From positions 1 to 60,478 of the forward strand of contig CALUJC010000018.1 of the NCBI GenBank assembly GCA_944320865.1: a stretch of DNA of 60,478 nucleotides, written 5' to 3'. Under the pieces are notes generated by a model, which was given only the letters and a program-made list of their open reading frames with translations, was not told where the DNA came from and did not search any database. Each line of letters begins with the position of its first letter. Position 1 is the stretch's first letter. Shown in pieces: positions 24,594 through 34,243 of this stretch. Source of the stretch: an uncultured Bacteroides sp. (GTDB lineage: Bacteria > Bacteroidota > Bacteroidia > Bacteroidales > Bacteroidaceae). Both the position numbers and the translations under genes were made by a program.

Positions 24594-26837
24594 TTACCGG
24601 CTCAAGGTGATTTCCGCTTTCAGCGGCAGGTTGTCCGACGAGCAGCCTGCGTAGACCACGGCCGGGCCGGCTTCCAGTGCCCATCCGCCTTGTGCCTCGT
24701 CCCAGTGGCGCAGTTTGTCCATGGGGATAGACAGCGTGACGGTCTGGCTCTCACCCTTCTTCAGGGCGATGCGCTTGAAACCTTTCAGTTCGATGGCCGG
24801 GCGCTCGATGGCCGATTGCGGGCGGGCGATGTACACCTGCGCCACTTCTTCGGCATCCATGTCGCCCGTGTTGCTCAGCGTGAAGCTCACCTCAACGGCA
24901 TCCTTGCCGGGCTTGGCCTGCAGGTCGCTGTACTGGAACTGGGTGTACGACAAGCCGTAGCCGAAGGGATAGAGCGGCTTCACTTGCTTGGTGGTGTACC
25001 AGCGGTAGCCCACGAATATGCCTTCCGCATAGTCGGCATCGGCCTTCATTTCTGCCTCAAACTTGTCCCTGTTCACCAGGTTCACAAACACGTCGCCCGA
25101 CTTTGCCGGCTCTTCCTGCGGGTAAACGCCCAGGCTGTAGGCCGGAGAGTCTTCCAGCTTGGCGGGGAAAGTGAACGGCAATTTGCCCGACGGGGAAATC
25201 TTTCCGGTCAGTACGTCGGCCAGCGCGTGTCCGCCTTCCGAGCCATTGAACCAGGAGATAAGCAGGCTCTTGGTGCAGCTGTTCACCGTGCGGAGGTCTA
25301 CCGGTGCGCCTACCACCATCACGGTCACCAAGTTCGGGTTGGCTTGCGCGATGGCCTTTATCAGCTCGTCTTGCCCGGCGGGCAGGTCGATGTCCTTGCG
25401 GTCAGAGCCCTCGGTTTCCACTTCGCGGTTGTCGCCTCCCACAAAGATAACCAGGTCGGCCTCCTTGGCCAGTGCCACGGCCTCCTTGGCCAGCTTCTTG
25501 TTGGTGGCTTCCACCTCTTTGGCCTGTGCGGCCGCATTCTTGGCATTGCGGCGCATCCGGCTGGGCACCATGTAGCCTTGGGCATGTTTCAGGGTGATGC
25601 CTGTGCCTTCCAGCGCCGTTTGCAGCCCTTGCAGCGGGGTGATTTCGTAGAGTGCTTTTACGCCGGCTCCCACACCGCCTTGCGACATGCGGCGCGTGGC
25701 ATTGTCACCAATCACGGCAATGGTCTTTACCTTCTGTGCGTCGATGGGCAGCAGGCCTTCGTTCTTCAGCAGCACGATGCTGCGCGAAGCCACTTCATAG
25801 GCAATCTTCTGCTGGGGAGGCTGCGAGGTCATTTGCTTGTTGGCCACGTCGGCCGGCACGGGGTCTACGGCAAAGCGCACGCGCAGCAGGTTGCGCACCT
25901 TCTGGTCGATGACCGTCATGGGCACCACGCCGGCGTTAACCGAGTCAATCAGCGCCTGGCCGAAGTAGCGGTCGTTGGGCATTTCCACGTCCAGCCCGCC
26001 CAAGGCAGCCTTCACGGTGGAGTGCGTGCCTCCCCAGTCGGAGATGACGATGCCCCGGAAACCCCACTCGTCGCGCAGAATCTTGTTCAGCAGGCGGTCG
26101 TTTTCCGAGCACCAGTCGCCGGCCACCTTGTTGTAAGCGGCCATTACGCCATACGCGTTGGCCTCCTTCACGGCAGCCTCGAAGGGCGGCAGGTAGATTT
26201 CGCGCAAAGCGCGTTCAGACACCACGGCGTTGACAAAGCCGCGCATGTTCTCCTGGCTGTTCACGGCATAGTGCTTCAGGCACACGGCACGTCCGTTGTC
26301 CTGCGCGCCCAAGGTGTAGCCCACGGCCAGCGCGCCGCTCAGCAACGGGTCTTCGCTGAGGTACTCATACGTGCGTCCGCCTGTAGGGATGCGCTGGATG
26401 TTCATGGCAGGCCCCAGAATCATGTCCTTACCACGGAGGTAGGCTTCGGCGGCCATGCCTTTACCATATTGGTAGGCCATGTCTTCGCTCCAGGTGGCGG
26501 CCAGCGCCGAACCGGTGGGGAAGAAGGTGGCCGAGTCCGTGGCCCAGCCCAGGGGCATCCAGGAGTCCGGCTCCATCTCCTCGCGTATGCCGAACGGGCC
26601 GTCGGCATACTCAATGTCGGCTATGTTCAGCCGCTCGATACCTGCCGACGAGAACATGTGCTTGGCATGAAGCATGTTTACCTTTTCCTCCAGGCTCATG
26701 CCAGAGATGATTTCAGTAATCTCGTCTTCATGCGCCAACAGCGGGTTGGGCTTCTCTGTAGAAGCCGGTTGCTGGCAGGCTGTGAGTGTTATTCCCATGC
26801 CTGCCACCAACGTCAATGTTAAGATTGAGTGTTTCAT
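24594..26837 (-). CDS. GH3 beta-glycosidase, lipoprotein
   Basis: 747-aa family 3 glycoside hydrolase, probably a beta-glucosidase. Lipoprotein signal MKHSILTLTLVAGMGITLTAC. The N-terminal barrel contains GPAMNIQR, KHYAVN and VISDWGGTH with the nucleophile Asp267. The alpha/beta sandwich (VKTIAVIGDNA, ...VIFVGGDNREVETEGSDRKDIDLPAGQDELI) and the C-terminal fibronectin-like domain (SFTLSNTGDMDAEEVAQVYIARP...RPAIELKGFKRI) complete the usual three-domain form. It lies 71 bp behind GH9 and probably trims gluco-oligosaccharides in the periplasm. Confidence 0.93.
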   Translation of the reverse strand: MKHSILTLTLVAGMGITLTACQQPASTEKPNPLLAHEDEITEIISGMSLEEKVNMLHAKHMFSSAGIERLNIADIEYADGPFGIREEMEPDSWMPLGWATDSATFFPTGSALAATWSEDMAYQYGKGMAAEAYLRGKDMILGPAMNIQRIPTGGRTYEYLSEDPLLSGALAVGYTLGAQDNGRAVCLKHYAVNSQENMRGFVNAVVSERALREIYLPPFEAAVKEANAYGVMAAYNKVAGDWCSENDRLLNKILRDEWGFRGIVISDWGGTHSTVKAALGGLDVEMPNDRYFGQALIDSVNAGVVPMTVIDQKVRNLLRVRFAVDPVPADVANKQMTSQPPQQKIAYEVASRSIVLLKNEGLLPIDAQKVKTIAVIGDNATRRMSQGGVGAGVKALYEITPLQGLQTALEGTGITLKHAQGYMVPSRMRRNAKNAAAQAKEVEATNKKLAKEAVALAKEADLVIFVGGDNREVETEGSDRKDIDLPAGQDELIKAIAQANPNLVTVMVVGAPVDLRTVNSCTKSLLISWFNGSEGGHALADVLTGKISPSGKLPFTFPAKLEDSPAYSLGVYPQEEPAKSGDVFVNLVNRDKFEAEMKADADYAEGIFVGYRWYTTKQVKPLYPFGYGLSYTQFQYSDLQAKPGKDAVEVSFTLSNTGDMDAEEVAQVYIARPQSAIERPAIELKGFKRIALKKGESQTVTLSIPMDKLRHWDEAQGGWALEAGPAVVYAGCSSDNLPLKAEITLSR

Positions 26838-26908
26838 GAATGTAACAATTGTTTTTTAGGTTGTAGAAATAATGACTTTAAACAGTTTTCACGCTGCTAA
26901 TATAGTCA

Positions 26909-29443
26909 TTATTCTTTTACCATTTGCTGTACGGCCAGCACTAAAAACATATAGTGCGATGAACCGCCGCCCAAAACATATTCTTTCTGCTGCCACAAGA
27001 ACGGGAAGTGAAGCAGTTCCGGGAAGTCGGGACGTATCAACGCCGTGCCTGAAACTACGCCTCCGGGGATGTACGACCAGTCTGCGCGGTTCAACCCGTA
27101 GCCGATGGTGGCCGATGCTGCGCCCACGCCCGAGGCAAACGACTCTTGATTGCTGCCCGGGTGACATCCCAATACAAAGTTAAGCGCATTGAAGATAGGC
27201 TCTTTGTTGAAGATGTCGGGATAGGCCGACGCCAGGAAATAGTGGCGGAAGCCAAAGCCCTGGATGTCCCATCCTGCACCCCAGATGTGCGGGCGGTAGG
27301 GCACGCCGTAGGGTGTAGAAACCACTTCCTTGTCCAGTTGCTCCTTGTAAGCCAGCAACGCCTTGCGGAAGTCCTTCGAGAAAGCCTGCGCCTTCTTGTC
27401 CTTCATTTGGGCGAAGCGTTGCTCCACGCGGGCAGTATACCAGCCCATTTGTCCGATTTGCTTAACGATGAGGTCTTTGTTGTCCAGCAGAAAATCTTTG
27501 TACAGGTCTTCACCGGTAGCCAGGTAAAGTTCTACGGCAGCCTGTATTTTCGGTGAAGCCATGCGTGGATTGCCATTGCCGGTGCGCTCGAAAATCTCGC
27601 GTGCGATGTTCAGGCAATGGGTGCTCAATGTGTCGTTGAAGCCCTTCAGCACGCGCGAAGTGGCTGCAAGGTTGGCTGCGGTCGAGAGTTCACGGCGCGG
27701 GTTGTCTTCAGTAAAAATCCAGCGGTCGTCTTCATTGCCCGGCTTGCCGTCGGTCATGGCTGCGGCATCGCCCAGCAGCACGTATTGGCGCAGCCCTCCG
27801 CAGATGATGCCGCGATACAGGCGTCCCAATGCCAGGTAAGAGTTGACTACACTCAGCGCGCCGTTTTCCACCTGTTGCAGCAAGTCGTTCTTCCCGTCAC
27901 CCTGGTGTATTTCAGTCACCCGGTTGATTTGGTCGATGGATGTCGCGTCTATTTCGGGATGGAAAGCCTCGTAAGCCAGCGACAGGATGTAAGCTTCGCC
28001 TGCCTGCGACTCTACGCGCAAGTCAAAGTCGCCTGCGTCGTGCCATCCGCCTATGTTCACGCCCGGCACCATGTCGCCTTCGTTGAACTTGGAGAGTCCG
28101 GGCTTTTGGTCGTAGCCGTCAATATGGTTGTGGGCGGGAGCCATGCGCGCATCGTCCATGTGGCAGGCATCATGCCATACGCGGTATTTCTCGTTCACGC
28201 GCATGTGGCACATCTGCACGGGCAGGAAGTATTCCAGCACAGGTTGCCATACGCCCCGGTCGTATACATTGTCGTCTATGCGGAAGATGGGTGATTCGGA
28301 GTTGCCATACCTTACCTGATACAGTCCCGGTTCCTGCACGTCGCTGAAGTCTACCTTCAGGTAGTTGTAGCGCAAGAATTTTCCCCAGTTCTCAGGGGTT
28401 ACCGTCTTTACCACTTGTTCCTTGTCCGAGCCGATGCGTACCACCTGTGCCGTGCCCTGACGGTTATCGCGGGTATCCATCTCGATGATGGACTCCTTGG
28501 GCTGGTTGGGGTGGTAGCCTATCTGCGAGGTCTGAATGACGGGCTGGTACATCCAGTCGGGCATCACGGTGGGGGTGATAATCCACTTCACGGCACCCTT
28601 GGTGACACCCGGCGCAATCTCGATGCGCAGCACAAACCAGCCGTTGTTGTGGTTCATGCGGCCGTCATACAGCTTCAAGTCGCCCGTCAGCGACTCGATG
28701 GTGACCTTGTTGTACGGGTCGTCGGGGCGCGAGGTGAACTTGCGGCCCACGGCATACGGCTCGCTGATGATGTCGTCCGCCACGATAGGGCTGTAGCCTT
28801 TGCCAATCAGGTTGTCCATGTCCGCCAGCGGTTGGCCCTCCGGGTGGTAGTTGCCTGTGTGCAGGTAGTTGGGGCTGGTGGTGGCCAACGGCGAGTTAGG
28901 CTGTTGCGGGAAGATGCCGCTCTGGTTGTCCATAATCCAAGGCTTGCCGAACAGTGCGCCGGGGAAGAACTCCATGTTGAAGCCCACTTTGCCCAGGAAC
29001 TCCTGCGGCACGGGGCGGTCCAGGTCTACCGTAACCTCCACATGGTCTCCTTTTCCTTCCACTTTTACTGTATAATTGAAGTGGAAGTCCGGGTAAATCA
29101 TCGGGTTGAACCCCGTCAAGTGGCGCGACGAGTCGGGGTAACACAGCGTGGCGGTGATGCTGTTGTCGCCCAGCTTGCGGTCCAGCTGCTTGGGCACGGG
29201 CTGCCACTGTCCCGGCGTGGCCTCGAAGCGGATGTCGCCGTTGGTGGCCACGCGGTTGCCGTTCATAATGATGCACACGCCTCCCTGGTGTCCTTCAGGA
29301 TAAATGTCGTCGAAAGCCATGACATCCACTCCGTGGTTCTTGAAGTAGCCGGAGGACGTCAGTTTGAACTCTTGCGCCTGCGCCGGGCTGCAAAGGGCAG
29401 CTGCGGCAAAGGCCGATGCGATGAGAAAAAGTTTCTTTTTCAT
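26909..29443 (-). CDS. GH9 endo-glucanase-like enzyme
   Basis: 844 aa with a signal peptide (MKKKLFLIASAFAAAALCSPAQA). An N-terminal module (~25-330) is followed by a CelD-like Ig domain (SQIGYHPNQPKESII...GLYQVRYGNSESPIF). The GH9 (alpha/alpha)6 domain carries GGWHDAGDFD (catalytic base Asp) and ends QQKEYVLGGGSSHYMFL, whose Glu is the likely acid. GH9 members of Bacteroides PULs cut beta-1,4-glucan-containing backbones such as xyloglucan or glucomannan. It heads the minus-strand arm and has a long leader with an intrinsic terminator. Confidence 0.88.
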   Translation of the reverse strand: MKKKLFLIASAFAAAALCSPAQAQEFKLTSSGYFKNHGVDVMAFDDIYPEGHQGGVCIIMNGNRVATNGDIRFEATPGQWQPVPKQLDRKLGDNSITATLCYPDSSRHLTGFNPMIYPDFHFNYTVKVEGKGDHVEVTVDLDRPVPQEFLGKVGFNMEFFPGALFGKPWIMDNQSGIFPQQPNSPLATTSPNYLHTGNYHPEGQPLADMDNLIGKGYSPIVADDIISEPYAVGRKFTSRPDDPYNKVTIESLTGDLKLYDGRMNHNNGWFVLRIEIAPGVTKGAVKWIITPTVMPDWMYQPVIQTSQIGYHPNQPKESIIEMDTRDNRQGTAQVVRIGSDKEQVVKTVTPENWGKFLRYNYLKVDFSDVQEPGLYQVRYGNSESPIFRIDDNVYDRGVWQPVLEYFLPVQMCHMRVNEKYRVWHDACHMDDARMAPAHNHIDGYDQKPGLSKFNEGDMVPGVNIGGWHDAGDFDLRVESQAGEAYILSLAYEAFHPEIDATSIDQINRVTEIHQGDGKNDLLQQVENGALSVVNSYLALGRLYRGIICGGLRQYVLLGDAAAMTDGKPGNEDDRWIFTEDNPRRELSTAANLAATSRVLKGFNDTLSTHCLNIAREIFERTGNGNPRMASPKIQAAVELYLATGEDLYKDFLLDNKDLIVKQIGQMGWYTARVEQRFAQMKDKKAQAFSKDFRKALLAYKEQLDKEVVSTPYGVPYRPHIWGAGWDIQGFGFRHYFLASAYPDIFNKEPIFNALNFVLGCHPGSNQESFASGVGAASATIGYGLNRADWSYIPGGVVSGTALIRPDFPELLHFPFLWQQKEYVLGGGSSHYMFLVLAVQQMVKE

Positions 29444-29568
29444 GATACAAAATTTTGGTTGTTGTTATTGTTTCTGGTGCACGAATGTAGCGATTCTTAG
29501 GCAAACCCATAGCGTCTGTTTGTATCCATTCATGCCACTATATGTGTCTTTCCCATCAGAAAAGGCTG

Positions 29569-29597
29569 AAAAAAAGGATGCCCTTTTCGGACATCCT
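29569..29597 (-). terminator. Intrinsic terminator in the GH9 leader
   Basis: A 9-bp stem (AGGATGTCC with GGGCATCCT, one G-U pair), loop GAAAA, then T7 on the minus strand. It may end the sensor transcript or, since a -7 box lies ~80 bp upstream of it, act as a conditional terminator for GH9. Confidence 0.75.
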
Positions 29598-29677
29598 AAC
29601 AAACAAAACAAACACCCTCGCTTCGCTAAGCCGAGGTTACGCCTTGCGGCAATCTCTGCAGCAATTGGTTGTGGCTG

Positions 29678-29685
29678 CAAAGGTA
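29678..29685 (-). promoter_or_regulatory. Candidate -7 box for the GH9 arm
   Basis: TACCTTTG followed by GCAG on the minus strand, 235 bp ahead of the GH9 start. The -33 TTTG is not in the expected place, as is common for regulated PUL promoters that need an activator. Confidence 0.5.
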
Positions 29686-29817
29686 ATAATTGATTTCCAA
29701 ATTTAGTCGTTAAAACTAAAAAAAGAAAGAAAAATGCAATAGAATCTTTCACTTTTGCTTATTCCGCCCTTCTGCCTTGCTTCCGCCTGCGGGCAGGGCT
29801 TTTGTATATATCTGCTA

Positions 29818-29891
29818 CCTTCCTTCTTCGGTCCATACGGCCGAGCCCGGAGCGAAGAAGTACCGAATGAGGTACGACTCGGGTACGAAGG
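29818..29891 (+). repeat. Dispersed ~80-bp repeat, copy B
   Basis: Same core as copies A and C: CGGTCCATA, GGCCGAGCCCGG, GTACCGAATGAGGTACGAC and CGGGTACGA. Confidence 0.7.
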
Positions 29892-30038
29892 AAACAGGAT
29901 GGGGGTAGATTTTTGGATTGTAATAGGCTGATACAAAGATTATTGCAATGCATATTTTAGTCTGAAAATGTCAGGAAAGAAGAAAACGGGGAATTTTTGT
30001 TGTGTGATATTTTCGCAAGAGCGCGCTTCGCGCGCATA

Positions 30039-33000
30039 TTATTGCTCTCCCCCTTTGGCTTGCCGGCGCATGTACTCGGATGGGGTCATGCCAAATTCTT
30101 CCTTGAAGTGCTTGGTGAAGATTTTGGGCGAGTTGTATCCCAGCTTATAGGCAATCTCGGCCACTTGCAGCTGGCTTTCGGCCAGAAGCTGCTGGGCGCG
30201 CTTCATGCGGATGAGTCGGATGAACTCGAGGGTGGTTTTGCCCGTAATCTTGATGACCTTTTTGTAGAGGTATCCGCGTGAGATGTTGAGGCTGGTGGCC
30301 AGGTCTTCTACGGAGAAGTCGGCATTGTTGATGTTGTCTTCCACTATCTGGATGGCTTTTTCTACAAACTGCTGGTCGAGCGGGGTGATGGCAATGCGGC
30401 TGGGTTCTATTTTCAGTTGCCCGGCTTCCTGTTCGTGCTTCTTCAGGTTGTTTTCTATGAGTTTGCTGATGCGCAGTTTCAGTATCTCCATGTTGAAGGG
30501 TTTGGTGATGTAGTCGTCGGCACCGGTGTTGAGGCCTTCCAGCTGGTACTCTTCGCTGGCTTTGGCGGTGAGCAGTATGACGGGTATGTGCTGTGTGCGC
30601 GGGTCGGCCTTGATGGCTGAACACAGTTCCAACCCGTTCATGGCGGGCATCATGACGTCGCTGATGACGATGTCGGCGTTTTCCGTTTTCAGCATTTCGA
30701 GGGCTTCTTTTCCGTTGGATGCTTTCAGCACATTGTAATTGGTGGCCAGGCATGCGCTGAGGAAGTCGAGGAAGTCGCTGTTGTCGTCTGCCAGCAGGAT
30801 GGTGTAGCTGCCCTTGCATTCTTCGTTGGCGAGGTCCGGCAGGGTTTCGTTTTCCTTGCCCGGGGCTTCTTGCGGCGCGGATGCTGAGGCGGCATGCATG
30901 GGCAGGGTGACGGTGAAGATGCTTCCTTTGGGCAGGTTGGTGGATACTTGTATGTTGCCATTGTGCATTTTGATGTATTCGGCCACGAGGTATAGCCCTA
31001 TGCCGCTGCCTCCCAGGTGGTTTTCGCGCCGTTCGCCTTGGTAGAAGCATTGGAATATTTTTTCTTGCTGGCCGGGGTCGATGCCGCAGCCGGTGTCGCA
31101 GAACTGCATGACGACGTTGCCTGCCACAATGTTTATTTTGATTTCAATGTCGCCGCCGTCTTCGGTGAACTTGAAGGCATTGGACAGCAGGTTCATGGCT
31201 ATTTTCCGTACTTTGTCGTAGTCGAACTCCATCAGTATGCTGGGCTGTTGGCTGGTGAGGCGGTAGCCGATGCCCCGTTTCTGGGCGATGCTCTCGAATG
31301 CCTGGAACTGGTCTTTCACCAGGCTTACGATGTCACCGTGGACGTATTGCATGGTTTCCCCGTGGGCATCCAGCTTGCGGAAGTTGAGCAGTTGGTTGAT
31401 GAGCTCGAGCAGGTAGCGGGCGTTGCTTTGCACGGTGCCCAGCAGGCCGTTTTTGTATTGCGGGTTTTTGGCCAGGAATTCTTCAAGGGGGTTGATGATG
31501 AGGGAGAGGGGTGTCCTCAGTTCATGGCTGACGTTGGCGAAGAACTGCATCTTCATGTCGGTCAGTTTCTGCTGCCGTTCGTTTTCCTGTTCAATGGTCT
31601 TGAGCGCGGCCAGCCTTTTGCGTTTAGCGCGGAAGTAGCAGATGTTTGTCCACCCTATGAGCAGGATGGCAGCCGTGAAGATGCAGTAGGCCCACCACGT
31701 GCGGTACCAAGGGGGCAGGATGTGGATTTTGAGCGTCTTGACGTTGGGCGACCACATGTACTCGGAGTTGCAGGCCCTGACTTGCAGCTCGTAGGTGCCC
31801 GGCGGCAGCAGGGAGAAGCTTATTTGGTTGTCGGTGGCATAATTCCAGTCGGCTTGCTGTCCTTTAAGGCGGTATGCATAGCGCACTTTGCGCGGTTCAA
31901 TGAAGTCGAGGGTGGAGAAATGGAGGCGGAAGGAGGGGATTTCACGGTCCAGGGTAATGGTTGTGGCACACTCAGGCGACTTGCCGTTGAGCATTTGGGC
32001 CAGTGGGGTGTATTGCGGCTCTATCTTGGTGAGGTACACTTCGGCCTTGTAGGCGTTGTGGGCTATCTCTTGCGGAATGATGGTGGTGTAGCCGTTGGGG
32101 GTGCCTACGAGGATGTTGCCGTTGCGCAATTTGTAGAGTGCCTTTTCGTTGACGTCGTTCGAGATGATGCCGTCACCTACGTCGTAGTTGGTTATGGCCG
32201 GTGTGCCTTGCGCCAGGTTGATGCGGGCAATGCCGTTGCAGGTGCCTACCCACATTTGGTGGTTGTTGTCTTCGGCAATGGCGGTGACCATGTTGGCGGG
32301 AAGGCCGTTGTTGTGGTCGATGTAGCCAATGCTGTCGGTGTTGAGGTTCCACCAGGCTATGCCTTGGCTGCCGCCCATCCACAGGATGCCCCGGCTGTCC
32401 CGGCAGATGGCGTAGAGGAATTGTTTTTTCAGTGCCTGGCTGTTGCGCTTGTTGTGGCGTATGAAGTGGTGCTGTCCGTTGCCGGTATTGAGCATGAGGA
32501 GGCCTTGCGAGGTGGCTACGTAGAGGGTGTCGTGGCCGGCATAGAGCAGTTCACGGATGCTCAACCGGCTCTGCTTGTCGAGCAGGGTGTCTATCTTGCC
32601 GGTGCTGGTGTTCAGGCGTTGTATGCAGCCGTCCAGCACTCCTACCAGAATGTTGCCCTCTTCATCTTCCTGTATGCCGTAGATGTCGTTTTCCTGCAGC
32701 CCGCTGTTTGCGCTGGTGTATTGCGTCACTTTGCCCCGGTCGTAGCATATCAGGCCGTTCTGGAAGGTACCCAGCCATAGCCTGCCCCGGCTGTCTTTTT
32801 TGATGGTGACGATGACGTTGGCGGGCGTGGCTACTTGTTGGGGCATGGGGTCGTTGCGGCCTTGGCGCATCAGGCCTCCGCCGTCTGTGCCATACCAGAT
32901 AGAGAGCGAGTCTTCGCAGAAGGATATGATGTCGTTGTAGCGCCATAACTTTTGGTTCAGGAATACTTGCGACTGGGGCACGTAGTAGGACACCCCGTGG

Positions 33001-34004
33001 CGGAAGTTGCCTATCCATACAATGCCTTCGCGGTCTATGTGTATGGCACTGAGGTTGTTGCTTGCTAAGGTGTGCGACTTCAAGGGGTTGTGCGAGAATT
33101 GGGTCAGGTCGCCCGATTGCAGTTGGTAGATAAATGCGCCGAGGTGGCTGGTGATGAGCCAGATGTTTCCATTGTGGTCTTCGGCTATGTTGCGTATGCG
33201 GTTGAATTGTTCGTCGTTGGCGGGCAGCTTGATTTCCTGCCATTCCGTCTGGAGGTTTTTCTTGTAAAGAAGCAGGCTGTTTTGGAAGGTATGTACCCAA
33301 ATGCCGTCGTTGCTGTCTACGTAGACTTTGGGGAAGTGCTTGTGCAGCAGGTTGCCGTATTGGGAGGGGATGGCCACCTCTTGGTTGAGGGAAGAGTTGA
33401 TGTCGGTGATGAAGAGCCTTCCGTCGTTGTAAATGGAATAGATGTATTTGTCGGTGACAAACAGTCTGGGGGTGGAGCTGCTCATCAGGGGATATATTTT
33501 GGTCATTTTCTGCCGGGGGCTGTACAGGTAAATCTTGTTATTGTCGTACACCCACAGGTATTTCATTTTGCTATCCATTCCTGCCATGGAGACGGTGTCG
33601 CAAGGAATGTTGAGCTCATGTAGTCTGGTTTTGCAGTCAGGGCTGAAGCTGCCTGTTTGGTAATCATATATGGTATAACCGTGTTCAGAACCTATCCAGA
33701 TGTTGCCATCCCAGTCTTCAAAGATGTTGCCGATGCTGTTGCTGGGCAGGCCGTCGGTGTCTTGGTAGTATTGCTGGAGGTTGTAAGAGTCGTGCCGGTT
33801 GAGTCCTGAGTTGGTGCCTATCCACAGGAAGCCCCTGCTGTCGCGGTACAGGCTGTTGATGTTGTTGTTTGAAAGGCCCTCGGAGGTGGTGATTTGCCTA
33901 AACATGACCCGCTCGATGACGTTGGCGTGTAAACTGGGCGGCAAAAGCAATATGCCAAGACAAAATATCCGGAAGCAGAAGGTTAGAAATACGTGGTTAT
34001 TCAT
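30039..34004 (-). CDS. Hybrid two-component system sensor/regulator (HTCS)
   Basis: 1321-aa one-protein signalling chain that controls a PUL. It has a signal peptide, about 700 residues of beta-propeller (Reg_prop) repeats such as DSRGFLWIGTNSGLNR, a Y_Y_Y domain (PPGTYELQVRACNSEYMWSPN), and one transmembrane helix (WAYCIFTAAILLIGW). A HisKA domain follows with His827 in FANVSHELRTPLS, then an HATPase (GGSGIGLYLVAEYI) and a receiver with Asp1116 in VISDVMMP. A C-terminal AraC-type HTH (FSVEDLATSLNISRGYLYKKV...) ends it. The periplasmic propellers bind an oligosaccharide; it is divergent from the epimerase-SusCD arm and upstream of the GH9 arm. Confidence 0.95.
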   Translation of the reverse strand: MNNHVFLTFCFRIFCLGILLLPPSLHANVIERVMFRQITTSEGLSNNNINSLYRDSRGFLWIGTNSGLNRHDSYNLQQYYQDTDGLPSNSIGNIFEDWDGNIWIGSEHGYTIYDYQTGSFSPDCKTRLHELNIPCDTVSMAGMDSKMKYLWVYDNNKIYLYSPRQKMTKIYPLMSSSTPRLFVTDKYIYSIYNDGRLFITDINSSLNQEVAIPSQYGNLLHKHFPKVYVDSNDGIWVHTFQNSLLLYKKNLQTEWQEIKLPANDEQFNRIRNIAEDHNGNIWLITSHLGAFIYQLQSGDLTQFSHNPLKSHTLASNNLSAIHIDREGIVWIGNFRHGVSYYVPQSQVFLNQKLWRYNDIISFCEDSLSIWYGTDGGGLMRQGRNDPMPQQVATPANVIVTIKKDSRGRLWLGTFQNGLICYDRGKVTQYTSANSGLQENDIYGIQEDEEGNILVGVLDGCIQRLNTSTGKIDTLLDKQSRLSIRELLYAGHDTLYVATSQGLLMLNTGNGQHHFIRHNKRNSQALKKQFLYAICRDSRGILWMGGSQGIAWWNLNTDSIGYIDHNNGLPANMVTAIAEDNNHQMWVGTCNGIARINLAQGTPAITNYDVGDGIISNDVNEKALYKLRNGNILVGTPNGYTTIIPQEIAHNAYKAEVYLTKIEPQYTPLAQMLNGKSPECATTITLDREIPSFRLHFSTLDFIEPRKVRYAYRLKGQQADWNYATDNQISFSLLPPGTYELQVRACNSEYMWSPNVKTLKIHILPPWYRTWWAYCIFTAAILLIGWTNICYFRAKRKRLAALKTIEQENERQQKLTDMKMQFFANVSHELRTPLSLIINPLEEFLAKNPQYKNGLLGTVQSNARYLLELINQLLNFRKLDAHGETMQYVHGDIVSLVKDQFQAFESIAQKRGIGYRLTSQQPSILMEFDYDKVRKIAMNLLSNAFKFTEDGGDIEIKINIVAGNVVMQFCDTGCGIDPGQQEKIFQCFYQGERRENHLGGSGIGLYLVAEYIKMHNGNIQVSTNLPKGSIFTVTLPMHAASASAPQEAPGKENETLPDLANEECKGSYTILLADDNSDFLDFLSACLATNYNVLKASNGKEALEMLKTENADIVISDVMMPAMNGLELCSAIKADPRTQHIPVILLTAKASEEYQLEGLNTGADDYITKPFNMEILKLRISKLIENNLKKHEQEAGQLKIEPSRIAITPLDQQFVEKAIQIVEDNINNADFSVEDLATSLNISRGYLYKKVIKITGKTTLEFIRLIRMKRAQQLLAESQLQVAEIAYKLGYNSPKIFTKHFKEEFGMTPSEYMRRQAKGGEQ

Positions 34005-34028
34005 AGTGTGTTTTGTTTAAACGCGTCA

Positions 34029-34059
34029 CAAATCTATCAAAAAAAAGCAAGTTGTGAAA
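34029..34059 (-). promoter_or_regulatory. Promoter of the hybrid sensor gene
   Basis: On the minus strand TTTC (34059-34056), 19-nt spacer, TAGATTTG (34036-34029), 25 bp before the start codon. Confidence 0.55.
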
Positions 34060-34199
34060 GGGTGGGCAGGTTTTGTATCTTTCTTGGAAGGCTGTTATTT
34101 GTGTTTTATCGGGAATAAGAATTCAAATGAATACTTTTTTGGATACATTCAGGTTCTTAAAAAATAAGCGTTTTGAATGTAATTGAATGTAAAAAACCA

Positions 34200-34207
34200 T
34201 AATTTTG
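34200..34207 (+). promoter_or_regulatory. -7 box of the epimerase-SusCD-GH26 arm
   Basis: TAATTTTG fits TAnnTTTG, 36 bp before the start at 34244. Upstream there are direct TTGAATGTAA-like repeats (about 34174-34192) that could be part of an activator site; a -33 TTTG at the correct distance is missing. Confidence 0.5.
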
Positions 34208-34243
34208 TCCTAACCAATGTTCATCACTTAATTTATCACCGCC

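Larger units (their letters stand above)
29444..30038. other. 595-bp gap between GH9 and the hybrid sensor gene
   Basis: No gene is called. On the minus strand it holds a -7 box at 29685-29678, a small stem-loop around 29623-29643, an intrinsic terminator at 29569-29597, and a further ~125 bp of leader to the GH9 start. Copy B of the dispersed repeat (29818-29891) is also here. Short frames crossing it have no recognisable features. Confidence 0.6.

Noticed and set aside
24690-26822. A 710-codon frame on the plus strand opposite the GH3 gene
   Set aside because: It mirrors the GH3 frame in GC-rich DNA; it is His/Val-rich with no domain, and the minus-strand GH3 protein is complete.
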